The notes: generated by a model not told the origin, from the letters alone. A stretch of 64,000 nt of DNA from Microbacterium sp. LWH7-1.2 (GCF_038397755.1 NZ_CP151637.1:2542001-2606000); one strand, 5' to 3'; shown: positions 9,574-19,223, counted from the first letter of the stretch. Numbers and translations: made by a program.

Positions 9574-9697
9574 CTCGGACATTCATTGCCTTGTGGGGCG
9601 CTCTCGGAGGAGGAGCTTCGCGCACCCATCACGCAGGGCGTGAGGCGTACTCGGGCACATCGGCGAGATCGACAAAAGCGACTGGAGAGGATTGACA

Positions 9698-10705
9698 ATG
9701 AACAGAATTCGAATCGGGGCCATCGGCCTCGGCAACGTGGGGTCCGCACAGGTCGAGACGATTGCACGATCGGTGGGGGCGGGCGACCTGGTGGCGGTGT
9801 CCGACCTTGATGTCGCGCGTGCGCAGGTCATCGCGGATGCGCTGCCGGGCGCGGTTCGCGTATTCGAGATGCCGGAAGAACTCATCGCCTCGGACGAGGT
9901 CGATGCGGTGACGATCGCGTCGAGCGCGGAATCGCACCTCTCGCTGGTGCTGGCCTGCATCGAGCATCGCAAGCCGGTGTTCTGTGAGAAGCCCCTCGCT
10001 CTGACCGCCGCCGACTGTGAACAGATTCTCGATGCAGAGGTGCGCGCCGGACGCCGCTTCGTCCAGGTGGGGTTCATGCGCCGCTATGACGGGGCTTTCG
10101 CCGATCTGAAATCCGTGGTCGACACGGGCGATCTCGGGGAGATCGTGTCGTTGCAGTTCGTCCACCGCGCCGCCGACGTTCCGCCGTGGGTCACCTCATC
10201 CGCACACACGACGGAAGCGGTGGTGCACGAGGCGGATAGCACCCGCTGGCTCCTCGACGACGAGATCGTTGAGGTTCGCGTGACGGGAAACGGGGGGAGG
10301 TTCGGTCTCGATGAGTGGCTGGACCCGCAGTTCTTCTATTTCCGTACCGCTCGCGGCGTGATGATCTATTCGGAGGTCTTCCTTAAGGCAACGTACGGCT
10401 ACGAGATCGGCTGTGATGTCGTCGGGCGTCAGGGAGTGGGCCGACTTACGAACGCGACGCCTGTGTCGGTGAGCCTCGACTTCCGCGAGTCGGGGGTACG
10501 AGAGGCAGACTTCACGGTCCGGTTCGGAGATGCATACCGTCGTGAGCTGGAAGCCTGGGCGCTGGATGCTGTCGGGGGCGTCGTCAACGGGCCGAATGCG
10601 TGGGATGGGTACTGCGCAGCGGCGGTCACCGACGCCTGTCTCCAGTCCCTTGAGAGGGGCACTCCTGTCGACGTGCAGTACCGTCCGCGCCCGACGCTCT
10701 ACTGA
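9698..10705 (+). CDS. Gfo/Idh/MocA family NAD(P)-dependent oxidoreductase
   Basis: This 335-residue protein starts 'MNRIRIGAIGLGNVGSAQ', an N-terminal Rossmann fold with the GxGxxG-type turn. It has 'EHRKPVFCEKPLAL', the EKP motif whose Lys lies at the cofactor/substrate site, and 'HEADSTRWLLDDE', with the conserved HxxD region of inositol/sugar dehydrogenases. The ATG at 9698 is chosen because GGAGAGG lies 7 bases before it; a TTG two codons upstream is less likely. Family members oxidise or reduce cyclic polyols and sugars (inositol 2-dehydrogenase-like). It follows GH31 by 124 bases and probably processes a sugar released by the glycosidases; the exact substrate cannot be told. Confidence 0.88.
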   Translation: MNRIRIGAIGLGNVGSAQVETIARSVGAGDLVAVSDLDVARAQVIADALPGAVRVFEMPEELIASDEVDAVTIASSAESHLSLVLACIEHRKPVFCEKPLALTAADCEQILDAEVRAGRRFVQVGFMRRYDGAFADLKSVVDTGDLGEIVSLQFVHRAADVPPWVTSSAHTTEAVVHEADSTRWLLDDEIVEVRVTGNGGRFGLDEWLDPQFFYFRTARGVMIYSEVFLKATYGYEIGCDVVGRQGVGRLTNATPVSVSLDFRESGVREADFTVRFGDAYRRELEAWALDAVGGVVNGPNAWDGYCAAAVTDACLQSLERGTPVDVQYRPRPTLY

Positions 10706-10721
10706 GGATCCGATTCGGAGT

Positions 10722-10802
10722 GATGTCCGTCAGCTGGACACGAGGGTCGAGATGAGTCCCACCAGCACGTACGCCGCGATCTACAACATCCAGTCCGAAG
10801 CA
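10722..10802 (+). pseudogene. C-terminal remnant of a family 5 substrate-binding protein
   Basis: Translated in the frame of base 10722, the stretch ends 'TRVEMSPTSTYAAIYNIQSEA'-like text that lines up with the last residues of the binding protein at the window start ('TNLEFWPTNAYPSIFGFSPKD'). Shared positions include the V/L-E, the PT, the Y and the aromatic near the end. It has no start and no upstream continuation, since the Gfo/Idh gene ends at 10705. It is followed by a hairpin and a permease remnant, in the same order as the intact importer. Confidence 0.6.
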
Positions 10803-10814
10803 GTATTCCCGCCC

Positions 10815-10839
10815 GGCCCGCCGGAATCCCCGGCGGGCC
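10815..10839 (+). terminator. Hairpin kept from a decayed importer operon
   Basis: Perfect 10-bp arms GGCCCGCCGG and CCGGCGGGCC enclose AATCC. It sits between a binding-protein remnant and a permease remnant, the same position as the hairpin at 733-769. Confidence 0.6.
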
Positions 10840-10879
10840 CGACCTCCGATTTCTCGCGACCTCTTCCGAAGGACTGTGC

Positions 10880-10998
10880 ATGCTCACCTTCATCGTCCGA
10901 CGGTCAGCGTCTGGCTTGAACTTCATCGCCGTGATGACGGTGATTGCCTTCATCTGCTCGAACTCGGCGGCGGGAACATCGCGCGCACGATCGTTGGC
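10880..10998 (+). pseudogene. N-terminal remnant of a DppB-type permease (frameshifted, truncated)
   Basis: The ATG at 10880 opens 'MLTFIVRRSASGLNFIAVM', closely matching the start of the intact permease at 790 ('MFAFILRRVLSGVILIAVI'). After 'TVIAFI' the frame shifts by one base near 10955; the other frame then reads 'LLELGGGNIARTIVG', which matches 'LLHISGGDIARRLLG' of the intact copy. The similarity stops at about 10998, just before IS110 remnants. This is the broken start of a second importer operon, not a functional gene. Confidence 0.75.
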
Positions 10999-11087
10999 TA
11001 GATGTGATGTCCAGGCAGGTTGTTGAGTCTGCTGATGGGTGCGGCTCCGATGGCGGAGTGTTGCCTGTGGACTCTTCTATGAAGCTT

Positions 11088-11303
11088 CTATATCTCGTCA
11101 ACCCCGAGCTTCGTGTCTGACGCGGCGTTGAGGTGTCGGTAGATGCTTCGGGCGAGGTAGCGCTTGAGGATGCGACGGATCTCGCGGTCGGTCTTGCCTT
11201 CGGCGCGTCGCCGGTCGACGTAGGAGCGGGTGCCGGGGTCGTGGACCATTCGGACCATCGCGATGACGTTCAAGGCTCGGTTGAGTTGCCGGTCACGCGA
11301 CAA
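11088..11303 (-). pseudogene. IS110-family transposase, C-terminal remnant 1
   Basis: The minus-strand frame reads 'RDRQLNRALNVIAMVRM' then 'TRSYVDRRRAEGKTDREI' and 'RRILKRYLARSIYRHL', the conserved C-terminal end of IS110-family (Transposase_20) enzymes. Only ~72 of the usual ~330-400 residues are left, and both the N-terminal DEDD domain and the catalytic serine part are missing. It cannot act as a transposase. The break on its upstream side is near 11303. Confidence 0.8.
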
Positions 11304-11614
11304 TGGTGCTCACAGCGATCCGGTCCTTTCCTTGAGATGGGCGATGACTCGGTCGCTGACGACCGGCGCCGGCCGGGAGGGGATCACTTCGGGGCATACC
11401 TGTGATGAGCCACGACCGTGAGGTCGGACATGCTTCTGATCAAGCCACTGAGGTGGGCCGGGAAGGCGCCGGTCACCCGCCGCGACCGGACAGTTCATAG
11501 GCAAGGCACCCCGTGACGGCGGCCAAGTTTGTCATGAGTCACGACCACGGCGGAGCGACCAACGCCCACCCTGCCAGCCAGTCCCGGACCAGCCGCCTCC
11601 AGATTCACAGTCTG
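11304..11614. other. Gap between two IS110 remnants
   Basis: About 310 bases with no convincing coding sequence on either strand. Short open frames here have no recognisable motif. It probably represents junction debris from rearrangement between the two transposase remnants. Confidence 0.5.
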
Positions 11615-11815
11615 TCAAGTTGTCTGCAAGGTGGCGTCGGGCTCGGCGTGCACTCGCTCCAGGGTTCGGTAGAGCTGGCGGGCCAGATAGCGCTTGAGGA
11701 CTCGTCGGATCTCTTTGGTGGTGCGTCCTTCTGCGCGGCGTCGTTCGACGTAGGCGCGGGTTTCTGGGTCGTGGGTCATGCGGGTCACGACGGCCATGTG
11801 CAGGGCGCGATTGGG
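11615..11815 (-). pseudogene. IS110-family transposase, C-terminal remnant 2
   Basis: The minus-strand text 'NRALHMAVVTRMTHDPETR', 'AYVERRRAEGRTTKEI' and 'RRVLKRYLARQLYRTL' is again the IS110 C-terminus. It is related to but clearly different from remnant 1, so it is a different element rather than a duplication. Its upstream edge abuts directly the broken end of the glycogen phosphorylase gene at about 11815 (similarity to phosphorylase ends at 'VAELHS'), pointing to a deletion linked to this element. Confidence 0.8.
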
Positions 11816-13212
11816 AGTGCAGCTCCGCGACTCCGTTGACCTTCGCGCCGGCGACCGTGGCCAGGTAGGCCATCCGCACCGAACGCTCCGGATGCTCCGC
11901 GATGATCGACATGCTGCGGATGCGCAGCTCATCGTCGCCGAACCGCTCACGCACCCCGACCAGGAACTTGTCGTTGATGCGGTAGATGATCTCCAGGTGA
12001 CGGGGCAGCAGGCGCCCCAGCAGCTCGACCGGCCACACCTCGAGCGCCTCGGGGAGCAGCGTGTGGCAGGTGTACGCGAAGCACCGCTGCGTGATCGCCC
12101 ACGCGGCATCCCAGTCCATCCCCTTCTCGTCGACGAGCACCCGCATCAACTCCGGCACCGCGATCACCGGGTGGGTGTCGTTCAGCTGGAAGATCACCCG
12201 CTCCGGAAGCCTCGCGAGGTCGTAGCCGTCGGCGAGCATGTGGTCGAGGAAGTCGTGGATGGATGCCGCGACCAAGAAGTACTGCTGCTGCAGCCGCAAT
12301 TCTTTGCCCTGCGGTGTGGAGTCCTCGGGGTACAGCACTTTCGAGATGTTCTCGGCGAACACCTGCGCGCGCACAGCTTCCTCGTAGTCCCCGGAGTTGA
12401 AGATGCGCAGGTCGAAGGCGTTGGTGGCGACCGCCTTCCACAGCCGCAGCGTGTTCACCCGGCCGATCTGGAAACCCGGCACCATATAGTTGCAGGGCAC
12501 TGCTTGCACGTTCCACCCCGGAACCCAGCGGGTGCGCGTCATCCCGTCCTCGTCGTACCGCTCGGTGTGCCCGCCGAAGGAGACGGTCTGCGCGTTCTCC
12601 GGGTGCGGAAACTCCCACGGCGAGCCGAGTGCCAGCCACGCGTCTGGCTGCTCCACCTGCTGGTCGTCGATGAACGTCTGCCGGAAAGATCCCGTACTCG
12701 TAGCGGATGCCGTAGCCGATGCTCGGCACACCCATCGTCGCGAGGGAATCGATGAAGCAGGCAGCGAGGCGCCCCAAGCCGCCGTTGCCGAGTCCCGGTT
12801 CGACCTCCTGCGCGCGGAGGTCATCGAGGTCGGCCCCGCACGCCGCCAACGCCTCCTCCGCGACCTCGGTCAGGCCGCTAGCCAGCAGATTGTTGTCCAG
12901 CTGCGCGCCGAGCAGGTACTCCGCCGAGAGGTAGCACACCCCCTTCGCCTGCGTCTCCCGTTGGCGGCGGAGATCCTCCAGCCACCGAGCCATCAGGTAG
13001 TCACGCACCGTCAGCGCCAGCGCGAGATAGCGGTCGTTCACGCTCGACGCGGACAGCGGCACGCCGCAGGAGAAGTTGAGGTTGCGCAGGAACTCCTTCG
13101 CGAAGCCATCGACGGTGGCCGACGGATGCGACACCGGGGCGAGGGCAAGCAGGTGCGTGGCGGTGGTTGGCTGAGTCACGGGTTGTCCTTGGGCTTCAGT
13201 GGAGATCGTCAT
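11816..13212 (-). pseudogene. glgP: Glycogen/maltodextrin phosphorylase, frameshifted and 3'-truncated
   Basis: The gene starts at the ATG complementary to 13210-13212 and reads as a GT35 phosphorylase ('NDRYLALALTVRDYLMARW', 'YLSAEYLLGAQLDNNLL', 'GLGNGGLGRLAACF'). At 12685-12687 an extra A (plus strand AAA) shifts the frame after 'YEYGIF'; the other frame continues correctly with 'RQTFIDDQQVEQPDAW' and 'RVIFQLNDTHPVIAVPELM'. Homology ends at 'KVNGVAELHS', where an IS110 remnant begins. About half of the ~800 residues are lost, including the pyridoxal phosphate lysine, so no activity is possible. Its start overlaps the amylosucrase stop by 17 bases, showing that they were one operon. Confidence 0.9.
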
Positions 13213-14767
13213 GCGGGGCGCCGGCCGCGGTTGCCGGTGTCGCTCGAGTGGTCACCTGGAGCCAGAGGAAGCCCCAGGCGGGAAGGTTGAGTCCGTTCTC
13301 CAGGTGCACCCGTGCGCCTGTGAGGAGATCGATCGCGTCTGAGTCGAGGCCGGACATGGTGTGATCGTCGATGTGGACGGGATGGTCACCGACGTTGGCG
13401 AGGACGAGCACGACGAGGCCCGCACCGGGTCCCGACGACGCCTCGGTGAGGGGTATGGAACGGGACCAGCGTGTTGCCGGCGAACGCGGGTGTGCGTTGA
13501 CGGGCATGAATGAGGTCTGTCAGGCGACGGTGGATTCGCCCCGCCGTCGCGGTCATGTCATGTCGGGACGCGTAGGCGCTCTCCGGGCGGGCGGGACGAT
13601 GCACCCACCTGCTGTCATCAGCCCGCGTCGGGTCGTCGAGATAGGTGTAGTCGTTGGCCTGGGCGACCTCGTCACCCAAGTAGAGCAGTGGGATGCCTCC
13701 GGTCGACAGCGCGATCGCGTGTGCGAGGATGACGCGGTCCTCCCCGCCGTCGAGGCCAGCTTCGATGCCCGCCAACGACGCGGAAGTCCCGGCGATACGT
13801 GCGTCGCCGGTCTTGGGGTTCTCCTGGAAGGCGACCCCGCGTGAGAAGGTGTCGTCGACACGGCCGACATAGAAGTCGTTGAGGAATCGACGGTGTGCAT
13901 ACCCGTCGATTCCCAGCTCGGCGGCGTCTTCGTCGGCGAAGGTCCAGCCGATGTCGTCGTGACTGCGCACGTAGTTCACCCACGACGTTCCCGCGGGGAG
14001 GGCGTGGCGACGGTCGAGGGCCTGTTGCAGCAGCCTGGCATCCCGGGTGGCCAGCGCTTCCCAGGTGAGCGCCATCTGCAGTGGGTTGTACGAGAGCCGG
14101 CACTCCTCAGGGGAGATGTAGCTGATGACTTCGTCCGGGTGCACGATCGCCTCGGACTTGAACAGCACGGACGGTGCTCCCATGTGGAGGATGGCGTTGA
14201 ACGCGCGCAGCAGCAGGTGGGCTTCGGGAAGCGATTCGCACGGGGTGCCGAGTCGTTTCCAGATGAACGCGACGGCATCCATCCGCAGCACTTCGACGCC
14301 GTGGTTGGCGAGGAACAGCATCTCGCCGGCCATCGCGCGGAACACCGCCGCGTTGGCGTAGTTGAGATCCCATTGGAAGTGGTAGAACGTCGCCCAGATC
14401 CACCGGCCATCGGGGAGTTGGACGAAGGCTCCCGGGTGGTCATCGGGGAAGATCTCGCGGACGGTCTGCTCGAACAGGTCGGGCATCGTACGGTCGGGAT
14501 AGATCAGATAGAAGTCTTCGTACCCTGGTTCTCCGGCGATGGCGCGTCGTGCCCACTCATGCTCGTTGCTGGTGTGGTTGAAGCTGAAGTCGACGACCAG
14601 CGAGATCCCCGCGCTGCGGAGATCGGCCGCGAGCTCCGCGAGCTCCGCCATGGTGCCCAGGCGGGTGTCCACCTCCCGGTAGCTGGACACGGCATAGCCG
14701 CCGTCGTTGTTGCCCTCGGGAGATGCGAACAGCGGCATGAGGTGGAGGTACGTCAGGCCGAGCTCAG
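13196..14767 (-). pseudogene. Amylosucrase (GH13 subfamily 4), N-terminally truncated and frameshifted
   Basis: Reading on the minus strand from '[20 protein letters not shown]', the GH13_4 landmarks are present: '[13 protein letters not shown]', the nucleophile in 'VLRMDAVAF', the acid/base in 'FKSEAI', and 'VRSHDDIGW'. Amylosucrase makes alpha-1,4-glucan from sucrose. The first ~150 residues are missing: the frame runs directly into the end of the lacI gene at ~14764. Near 13455 the frame shifts; 'AGNTLVPF' continues in the other frame with '[20 protein letters not shown]' to the stop at 13196. Both lesions should abolish function. Together with glgP it would have built and broken down glucan from sucrose. 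Confidence 0.87.
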
Positions 14768-15807
14768 CCGATGCTCTGTGCCGGGCAGCCGCACGACTGA
14801 CGTACAGCGATCTCGGGAGTGGTGCGCTGAACTAGTTGGGGGTTTCCTCCGGCAAGCTGCTCAAGCAAGTGAGCAGCGGCGCGGTGGCCCAACTCGGTTC
14901 CATGGGTCGAGATGCTGGTCAGTGGAGGTTCCCAGAGGGCGGCCGTGGCGACGTCGTCGTATCCGGTGACGGCGATGTCGTCGGCGAGCCCGTGGAGGCG
15001 CAGTGCGCGGTAGACGCCGAACGCGACGCTGTCGCTGTGGCAGATGATGACGTCCGGTCGGAGACCGGAGTCGATGAGTTCCCGCCCGGCCTGGAGTCCG
15101 CCTGCTCCGCTGGTCTCGGAGGGGAATTCGTGCAAAGACGTCGCGGCGATGCCGGCATCCGCCATTGCCCGCTTGACGCCACCGATGCGATTTTCGCGCG
15201 ACAGCATGCCGATCGGTCCGCCGACGTACGCGATCGTGGTCGCGTTGTGGACGTCGATCATGTGGCGTGCGGCGAGGTTTCCTCCGAGCACGTCGTCCGC
15301 GCCGACATACGGTGCGGGAGTGCCGGGAAGGTACCGCGTCATGAAGACGAAGGGCAGTCCCAGTTCTTGGAGGGAGGCTGGGAACTCTGCTGTTGTCCCC
15401 GTCGCGGGCACGATGGCCAGTCCCGCGACCTTGTGGCCACGCAGTTCGCGGACAGCGGCATCCTGCGCGTCAGGGTCGTCGCTGGTGTCGACGAGCAGGC
15501 ATGCGAAACCCGCTGCGGCCAGCGATTTCTCCAGGCCGTGCAGTAGCTCGCCGAAGAATGGGTTGGCCAGATTGGTGACGACGACTCCGACGGTGTTGCT
15601 GGTGTGGTTGCGCAACGCGGCGGCGCCCCGGTCCGGCACGTAGCCGAGGGCGCTCATTGACGCGCGCACGCGTTCCCGGGTCGCCTCCGATACCCGTCCG
15701 GTCTGGCGCAGCACGAGGGACGCGGTCGCCCGGGAGACGCCCGCGTGCGCGGCGACATCGTTCAGCGTGACGCCCGCGCCGTTCGGCGCGTGATCGGCCC
15801 GTCTCAT
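14764..15807 (-). CDS. LacI-family transcriptional regulator 1
   Basis: This ~347-residue protein has the LacI helix-turn-helix at its start ('[21 protein letters not shown]') and a periplasmic-binding-like sensor domain ('[23 protein letters not shown]', 'VTGYDDV'). Recognition helix positions equivalent to LacI 17, 18 and 22 are Arg26, Ala27 and Leu31. The start at 15807 places the helix-turn-helix at the usual distance; 15816 is also possible. It is divergent from the sugar importer at 15927, with two palindromes between, so it most likely represses that operon and itself. The C-terminal few residues ('CGCPAQSIG') abut the truncated amylosucrase and may have been altered by that deletion. 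Confidence 0.92.
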   Translation of the reverse strand: MRRADHAPNGAGVTLNDVAAHAGVSRATASLVLRQTGRVSEATRERVRASMSALGYVPDRGAAALRNHTSNTVGVVVTNLANPFFGELLHGLEKSLAAAGFACLLVDTSDDPDAQDAAVRELRGHKVAGLAIVPATGTTAEFPASLQELGLPFVFMTRYLPGTPAPYVGADDVLGGNLAARHMIDVHNATTIAYVGGPIGMLSRENRIGGVKRAMADAGIAATSLHEFPSETSGAGGLQAGRELIDSGLRPDVIICHSDSVAFGVYRALRLHGLADDIAVTGYDDVATAALWEPPLTSISTHGTELGHRAAAHLLEQLAGGNPQLVQRTTPEIAVRQSCGCPAQSIG

Positions 15808-15854
15808 GCACTTCATCCTTGCAGCGGTTTGAGGTTGCACTTGCATCTCCATGC

Positions 15855-15866
15855 TAGATCGATCTA
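15855..15866. promoter_or_regulatory. Operator palindrome O1 (LacI type)
   Basis: TAGATCGATCTA is a perfect 12-bp palindrome with a central CG, the standard layout of LacI-family operators. It lies between lacI and the importer, 35 bp (centre to centre) from a second palindrome. Confidence 0.7.
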
Positions 15867-15886
15867 TCATCCAGGTCACGACCGAT

Positions 15887-15904
15887 TGCTAGATCGGTCT
15901 AGCA
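15887..15904. promoter_or_regulatory. Operator palindrome O2 (LacI type)
   Basis: TGCTAGATCGGTCTAGCA is an 18-bp palindrome with one central mismatch, sharing the half-site TAGATCG with O1. It ends 22 bases before the binding-protein start, so bound regulator would block the promoter or initiation; GGAGAG at 15910-15915 is the ribosome site. Confidence 0.75.
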
Positions 15905-15926
15905 CTCGAAGGAGAGAGGTCTCGCA

Positions 15927-17294
15927 ATGAAGCTGAAGCGATCGGCGGTCATCGCCGCAATTGGGGTCACCGCCGTGATCATGTCGGGCTGTACGTCGTC
16001 CGCGGAGCAGCCGGACGACGGGCCCCTCACGGTATGGACTCTGGAGAGCCAGCCCGACCGGGTGGCGACCCTCGAGAATCTCGCGGCCGAGTTCGCGGAG
16101 TCGGCCGGCACCGAGGTCGAGGTCGTTGCCGTCGACGAAGCGCAGTACAACCAGTTGCTGGTGTCAGGGGCCGCCGCCGGCGAACTCCCCGATGTGATCG
16201 GCGGAGTCGACCTGGTCGGCGTCGGCGCCCTGGCCGCCAACGAGCTGGTCGACGCCGAGGCCGCGCAGCAGGTCGTCGATGCGCTCGGCGCGGACACCTT
16301 CGAAGAGCGCTCGCTCGAGCGCGCATCGATCGACGGAGCGGTCTCCGCGGTACCCAGCGACTCGTGGACGTCCGTGCTGATCTACCGTCAGGACCTGTTC
16401 GACGCCGCCGGCCTGGACGCGCCGACCACGTACGACGACGTCCTGGCGGCCGCTGAGGCACTGGACGGTCAGGACGGCCGGGCCGGGTTCGTCGGTTTCA
16501 CCGACAACCATGAAGCGCTCGAGCACTTCGCTCTCGCCAACGACTGCCAGGTCGTCGACGATGACGCGGAGGTCACGCTGGACAGCGAGCAGTGCGTCGA
16601 CTCTTTCGCGTTGTACAACGAGCTGATCACCGAATACTCGGTCGACGGTGAGCAGGACCCGAACAGTGTGCGGGCGACCTACCTCGCCGGCGGCGCGGCG
16701 ATGGCGGTGTTCTCATCGTTCATCCTGGACGAGCTGGCAGGGCTGCGCGCGGACCTCACCCCCAGCTGCCCGGAGTGCGCTGCCGATCCGGCATTCCTCG
16801 CGAAGAACACCGGCGTGGTCACCACGATCACGGGCCCGGATGGAACCGAGGGGCAATACGGCAAGCAGACCAACTGGGCGATTCCGGTGGATGCGTCGCC
16901 GGCCGCGGTCGATTTCGTCGAGTACATGATGAGCGACGGGTACGAAGCGTGGCTGGCGATGGCACCGGAGGGCAAGGTCCCCAATCGCCTCGGTACCGCG
17001 GACGAGCCCAGGGAGTATGTCGACGCGTGGCGGGCAATGGCGTCGGGTGTGGAGACGAAGGCGCCGCTCAGCGACTTCTACCCTGCGGAGGTCATCGACG
17101 CGATCGCGTCGTCGCCGACCCAGATCAGCGAGTGGGGCATCGAACAGGGGCAGGCGCCGCTGATGGGGGCGATCCTCGGCGAACAGCCGATCGTGCAGGC
17201 CATGTCGGACATGTTCGCGGGCAGCCTCACCCCGGAGCAGGCCGCGACCCAGGCCGCGGATGCCATCCGGTCGATTCAGGACTCGCTGCGATGA
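15927..17294 (+). CDS. ABC sugar-binding lipoprotein (CUT1 family)
   Basis: This 455-residue protein has a lipoprotein signal: basic start 'MKLKRSAVIA', hydrophobic core and lipobox 'VIMSGC' with Cys about residue 18. The mature part is a family 1 extracellular binding protein ('LTVWTLESQPDRVATLENLA', 'GELPDVIGG', and 'AVPSDSWTSVLIYRQDLFDAAGL'). It is anchored outside the membrane and binds a sugar for the two permeases that follow. No ATPase gene is present; CUT1 importers in actinobacteria usually share a common MsiK-type ATPase encoded elsewhere. The stop overlaps the next start (ATGA). Confidence 0.93.
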   Translation: MKLKRSAVIAAIGVTAVIMSGCTSSAEQPDDGPLTVWTLESQPDRVATLENLAAEFAESAGTEVEVVAVDEAQYNQLLVSGAAAGELPDVIGGVDLVGVGALAANELVDAEAAQQVVDALGADTFEERSLERASIDGAVSAVPSDSWTSVLIYRQDLFDAAGLDAPTTYDDVLAAAEALDGQDGRAGFVGFTDNHEALEHFALANDCQVVDDDAEVTLDSEQCVDSFALYNELITEYSVDGEQDPNSVRATYLAGGAAMAVFSSFILDELAGLRADLTPSCPECAADPAFLAKNTGVVTTITGPDGTEGQYGKQTNWAIPVDASPAAVDFVEYMMSDGYEAWLAMAPEGKVPNRLGTADEPREYVDAWRAMASGVETKAPLSDFYPAEVIDAIASSPTQISEWGIEQGQAPLMGAILGEQPIVQAMSDMFAGSLTPEQAATQAADAIRSIQDSLR

Positions 17295-18274
17295 CCACTT
17301 CGACTCCCACGGTGGGTCGCGCTCCGGCGCGGCCCACCCGGCCCCGACGCGGGCCGCTGGCCCGCGCCGAGGCCCGCGCCGGGTCCCGGCTGGTGCTGCC
17401 CAGTGTGGTGATCGTGTTCGCGCTCGTGGTGGTGCCGATCCTGTGGACGGTGATGCTGGCATTCCAGGACCTGCGCCTGATCGACCTGCGCCGCGCCGGG
17501 CTGTTCGGCGACTACACGCTCGACAACTTCGTCACCGTGTTCACCTCACCCGGCTTCTGGCAGGCACTGGGGACGACCCTCGTGTACGCCGTAGTGGGAA
17601 CGACCGGAGCGATCTTCTTCGGGCTGATCACCGCGATGGCACTGCGCAAACCGTTCCGTGGGCGCACGTTCGTCCGCGCCGCGGTTCTACTGCCATTCGT
17701 CGCGCCGATCGTCGCGGTGACGTTCGTGTGGAAGACCATGCTGAACCCGCAGTACGGCGTCGTGAACGTGTGGGGAGCCGCCCTCGGCTGGGAGGACCCC
17801 ATCGGCTTCCTCACCCAGCGCAGCCTCACCACCTCGTTCTTCGGCATCCCGGTCGATCTTCCCATCGCGCTGATCACCGTCATCGTCTTCGAGATGTGGC
17901 GCACCTTCCCGTTCGCGTTCCTCTTCCTCACCGCACGACTCGAGGCCATCCCCGGCGAGTTGGAGGAAGCCGCCACCGTCGACGGCGCGACCCCCTCGCA
18001 GTCGTTCTGGCACGTGGTGTTCCCGCAGCTAGTCTCGACCATCGCGATCCTGACCGTGCTGCGCTTCATCTGGACGTTCAACAACTTCGACGACGTCTAC
18101 CTGCTCACCGGCGGCACGGCCGGCACCGAAGTGGTCAGCGTTCGGGTGTTCAACTTCCTCATCGGCCGCGGCGACATCGGGGCGGCATCCGCACAAGCGC
18201 TCGTGCTCGCCGCGATCCTCGCCGTGCTCGTCATCCTCTACATGCGCTTCATCGCAAGGACCCGGGAATCATGA
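17291..18274 (+). CDS. ABC sugar permease, MalF type
   Basis: This 327-residue protein has a basic, proline-rich N-terminus followed by six membrane spans, the first at 'LVLPSVVIVFALVVVPILW'. The EAA loop is 'LEEAATVDGATPSQSFWHVVFP'. The start at 17291 overlaps the stop of the binding-protein gene by 4 bases and is preceded by in-frame coding only of a different frame. It pairs with the next gene to form the importer channel. Confidence 0.94.
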   Translation: MTTSTPTVGRAPARPTRPRRGPLARAEARAGSRLVLPSVVIVFALVVVPILWTVMLAFQDLRLIDLRRAGLFGDYTLDNFVTVFTSPGFWQALGTTLVYAVVGTTGAIFFGLITAMALRKPFRGRTFVRAAVLLPFVAPIVAVTFVWKTMLNPQYGVVNVWGAALGWEDPIGFLTQRSLTTSFFGIPVDLPIALITVIVFEMWRTFPFAFLFLTARLEAIPGELEEAATVDGATPSQSFWHVVFPQLVSTIAILTVLRFIWTFNNFDDVYLLTGGTAGTEVVSVRVFNFLIGRGDIGAASAQALVLAAILAVLVILYMRFIARTRES

Positions 18275-19218
18275 TGTCCACACTCGCAACAGCCGAGCCT
18301 CGCTCGACGAGCACCACATCGCCGCGTACCCGGACCGGAACCCGGCCGGGCTGGTCACGGGACCGCGCGGAGCGCGCGATCTTTCGCGTCGCCCGTTGGG
18401 TGGTCATCGCCCTCGTCCTGCTGGTGACAGTGTTCCCGTTCTTCTACATGCTGCTCCTGTCGGTCCGCGAGCTTTCCTCGATCGTGCGGGAGCCTGGGCG
18501 ACTGTGGGCGCTGCCCAGCGAGTGGGACCTGTCGTCATACGTCGACGTGCTCAAACCCGTCACAGACGGAGGGCAAGGGTTCCTCGGGCTGATCGGCAAC
18601 AGCGCGATCATCGCTGTCGGAACCGTGCTGGTCACGCTGCTGATCGCGGTCCCCGGAGCATACGCCGTGAGCCGGCTGGAGTTCTTCGGACGACGGCAGG
18701 TCAGCGTCGCGTTCCTCGCCGTCTACCTGTTCCCCACCATCCTGCTCGCCGTTCCGTTGTTCGTCTTCTTCACAAAGCTGGGCCTGCGCGGACAGCTGCC
18801 GGTGCTGGTCATCGTGTACGTGTCACAGACGATCGCGGTGGCGATCTTCATGCTGCGGAACTACTTCGAGACGATCCCGGTCAGCATCGAAGAAGCCGCC
18901 GCCCTCGACGGACTCGGCCGCATCCAGATCCTCCGGAAGATCATCCTCCCGCTCTCCCTGCCCTCGATGATGTCGACCGCATTGTTCGTGTTCATGATCG
19001 CCTGGAACGAGTTCCTCTTCGCACTGCTGTTCCTCGTGGAAGACCGCGCGGAATGGACGGTATCGCTCGGACTCGCGCAACTATCCGAAAACCTCGAGAT
19101 CCCACCGACCTCCCTCATGGCCGGATCGGTCGTGCTGACCATCCCGATCATCATCATCTTCTTCGCCACCGAACGACTCCTCACCGGCGGACTGACAGCC
19201 GGCGCCGAAAAGGGTTGA
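18271..19218 (+). CDS. ABC sugar permease, MalG type
   Basis: This 315-residue protein starts with an ATG-ATG pair overlapping the previous stop. After a ~45-residue soluble start there are six spans, beginning 'WVVIALVLLVTVFPFFYMLLL'. The EAA loop 'SIEEAAALDGLGRIQILRKI' and the conserved 'MIAWNEFLFALLFL' segment near the end are typical of MalG/AraQ-type permeases. It is followed after 5 bases by the lyase gene, which must be in the same transcript. Confidence 0.94.
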   Translation: MMSTLATAEPRSTSTTSPRTRTGTRPGWSRDRAERAIFRVARWVVIALVLLVTVFPFFYMLLLSVRELSSIVREPGRLWALPSEWDLSSYVDVLKPVTDGGQGFLGLIGNSAIIAVGTVLVTLLIAVPGAYAVSRLEFFGRRQVSVAFLAVYLFPTILLAVPLFVFFTKLGLRGQLPVLVIVYVSQTIAVAIFMLRNYFETIPVSIEEAAALDGLGRIQILRKIILPLSLPSMMSTALFVFMIAWNEFLFALLFLVEDRAEWTVSLGLAQLSENLEIPPTSLMAGSVVLTIPIIIIFFATERLLTGGLTAGAEKG

Positions 19219-19223
19219 ACACC

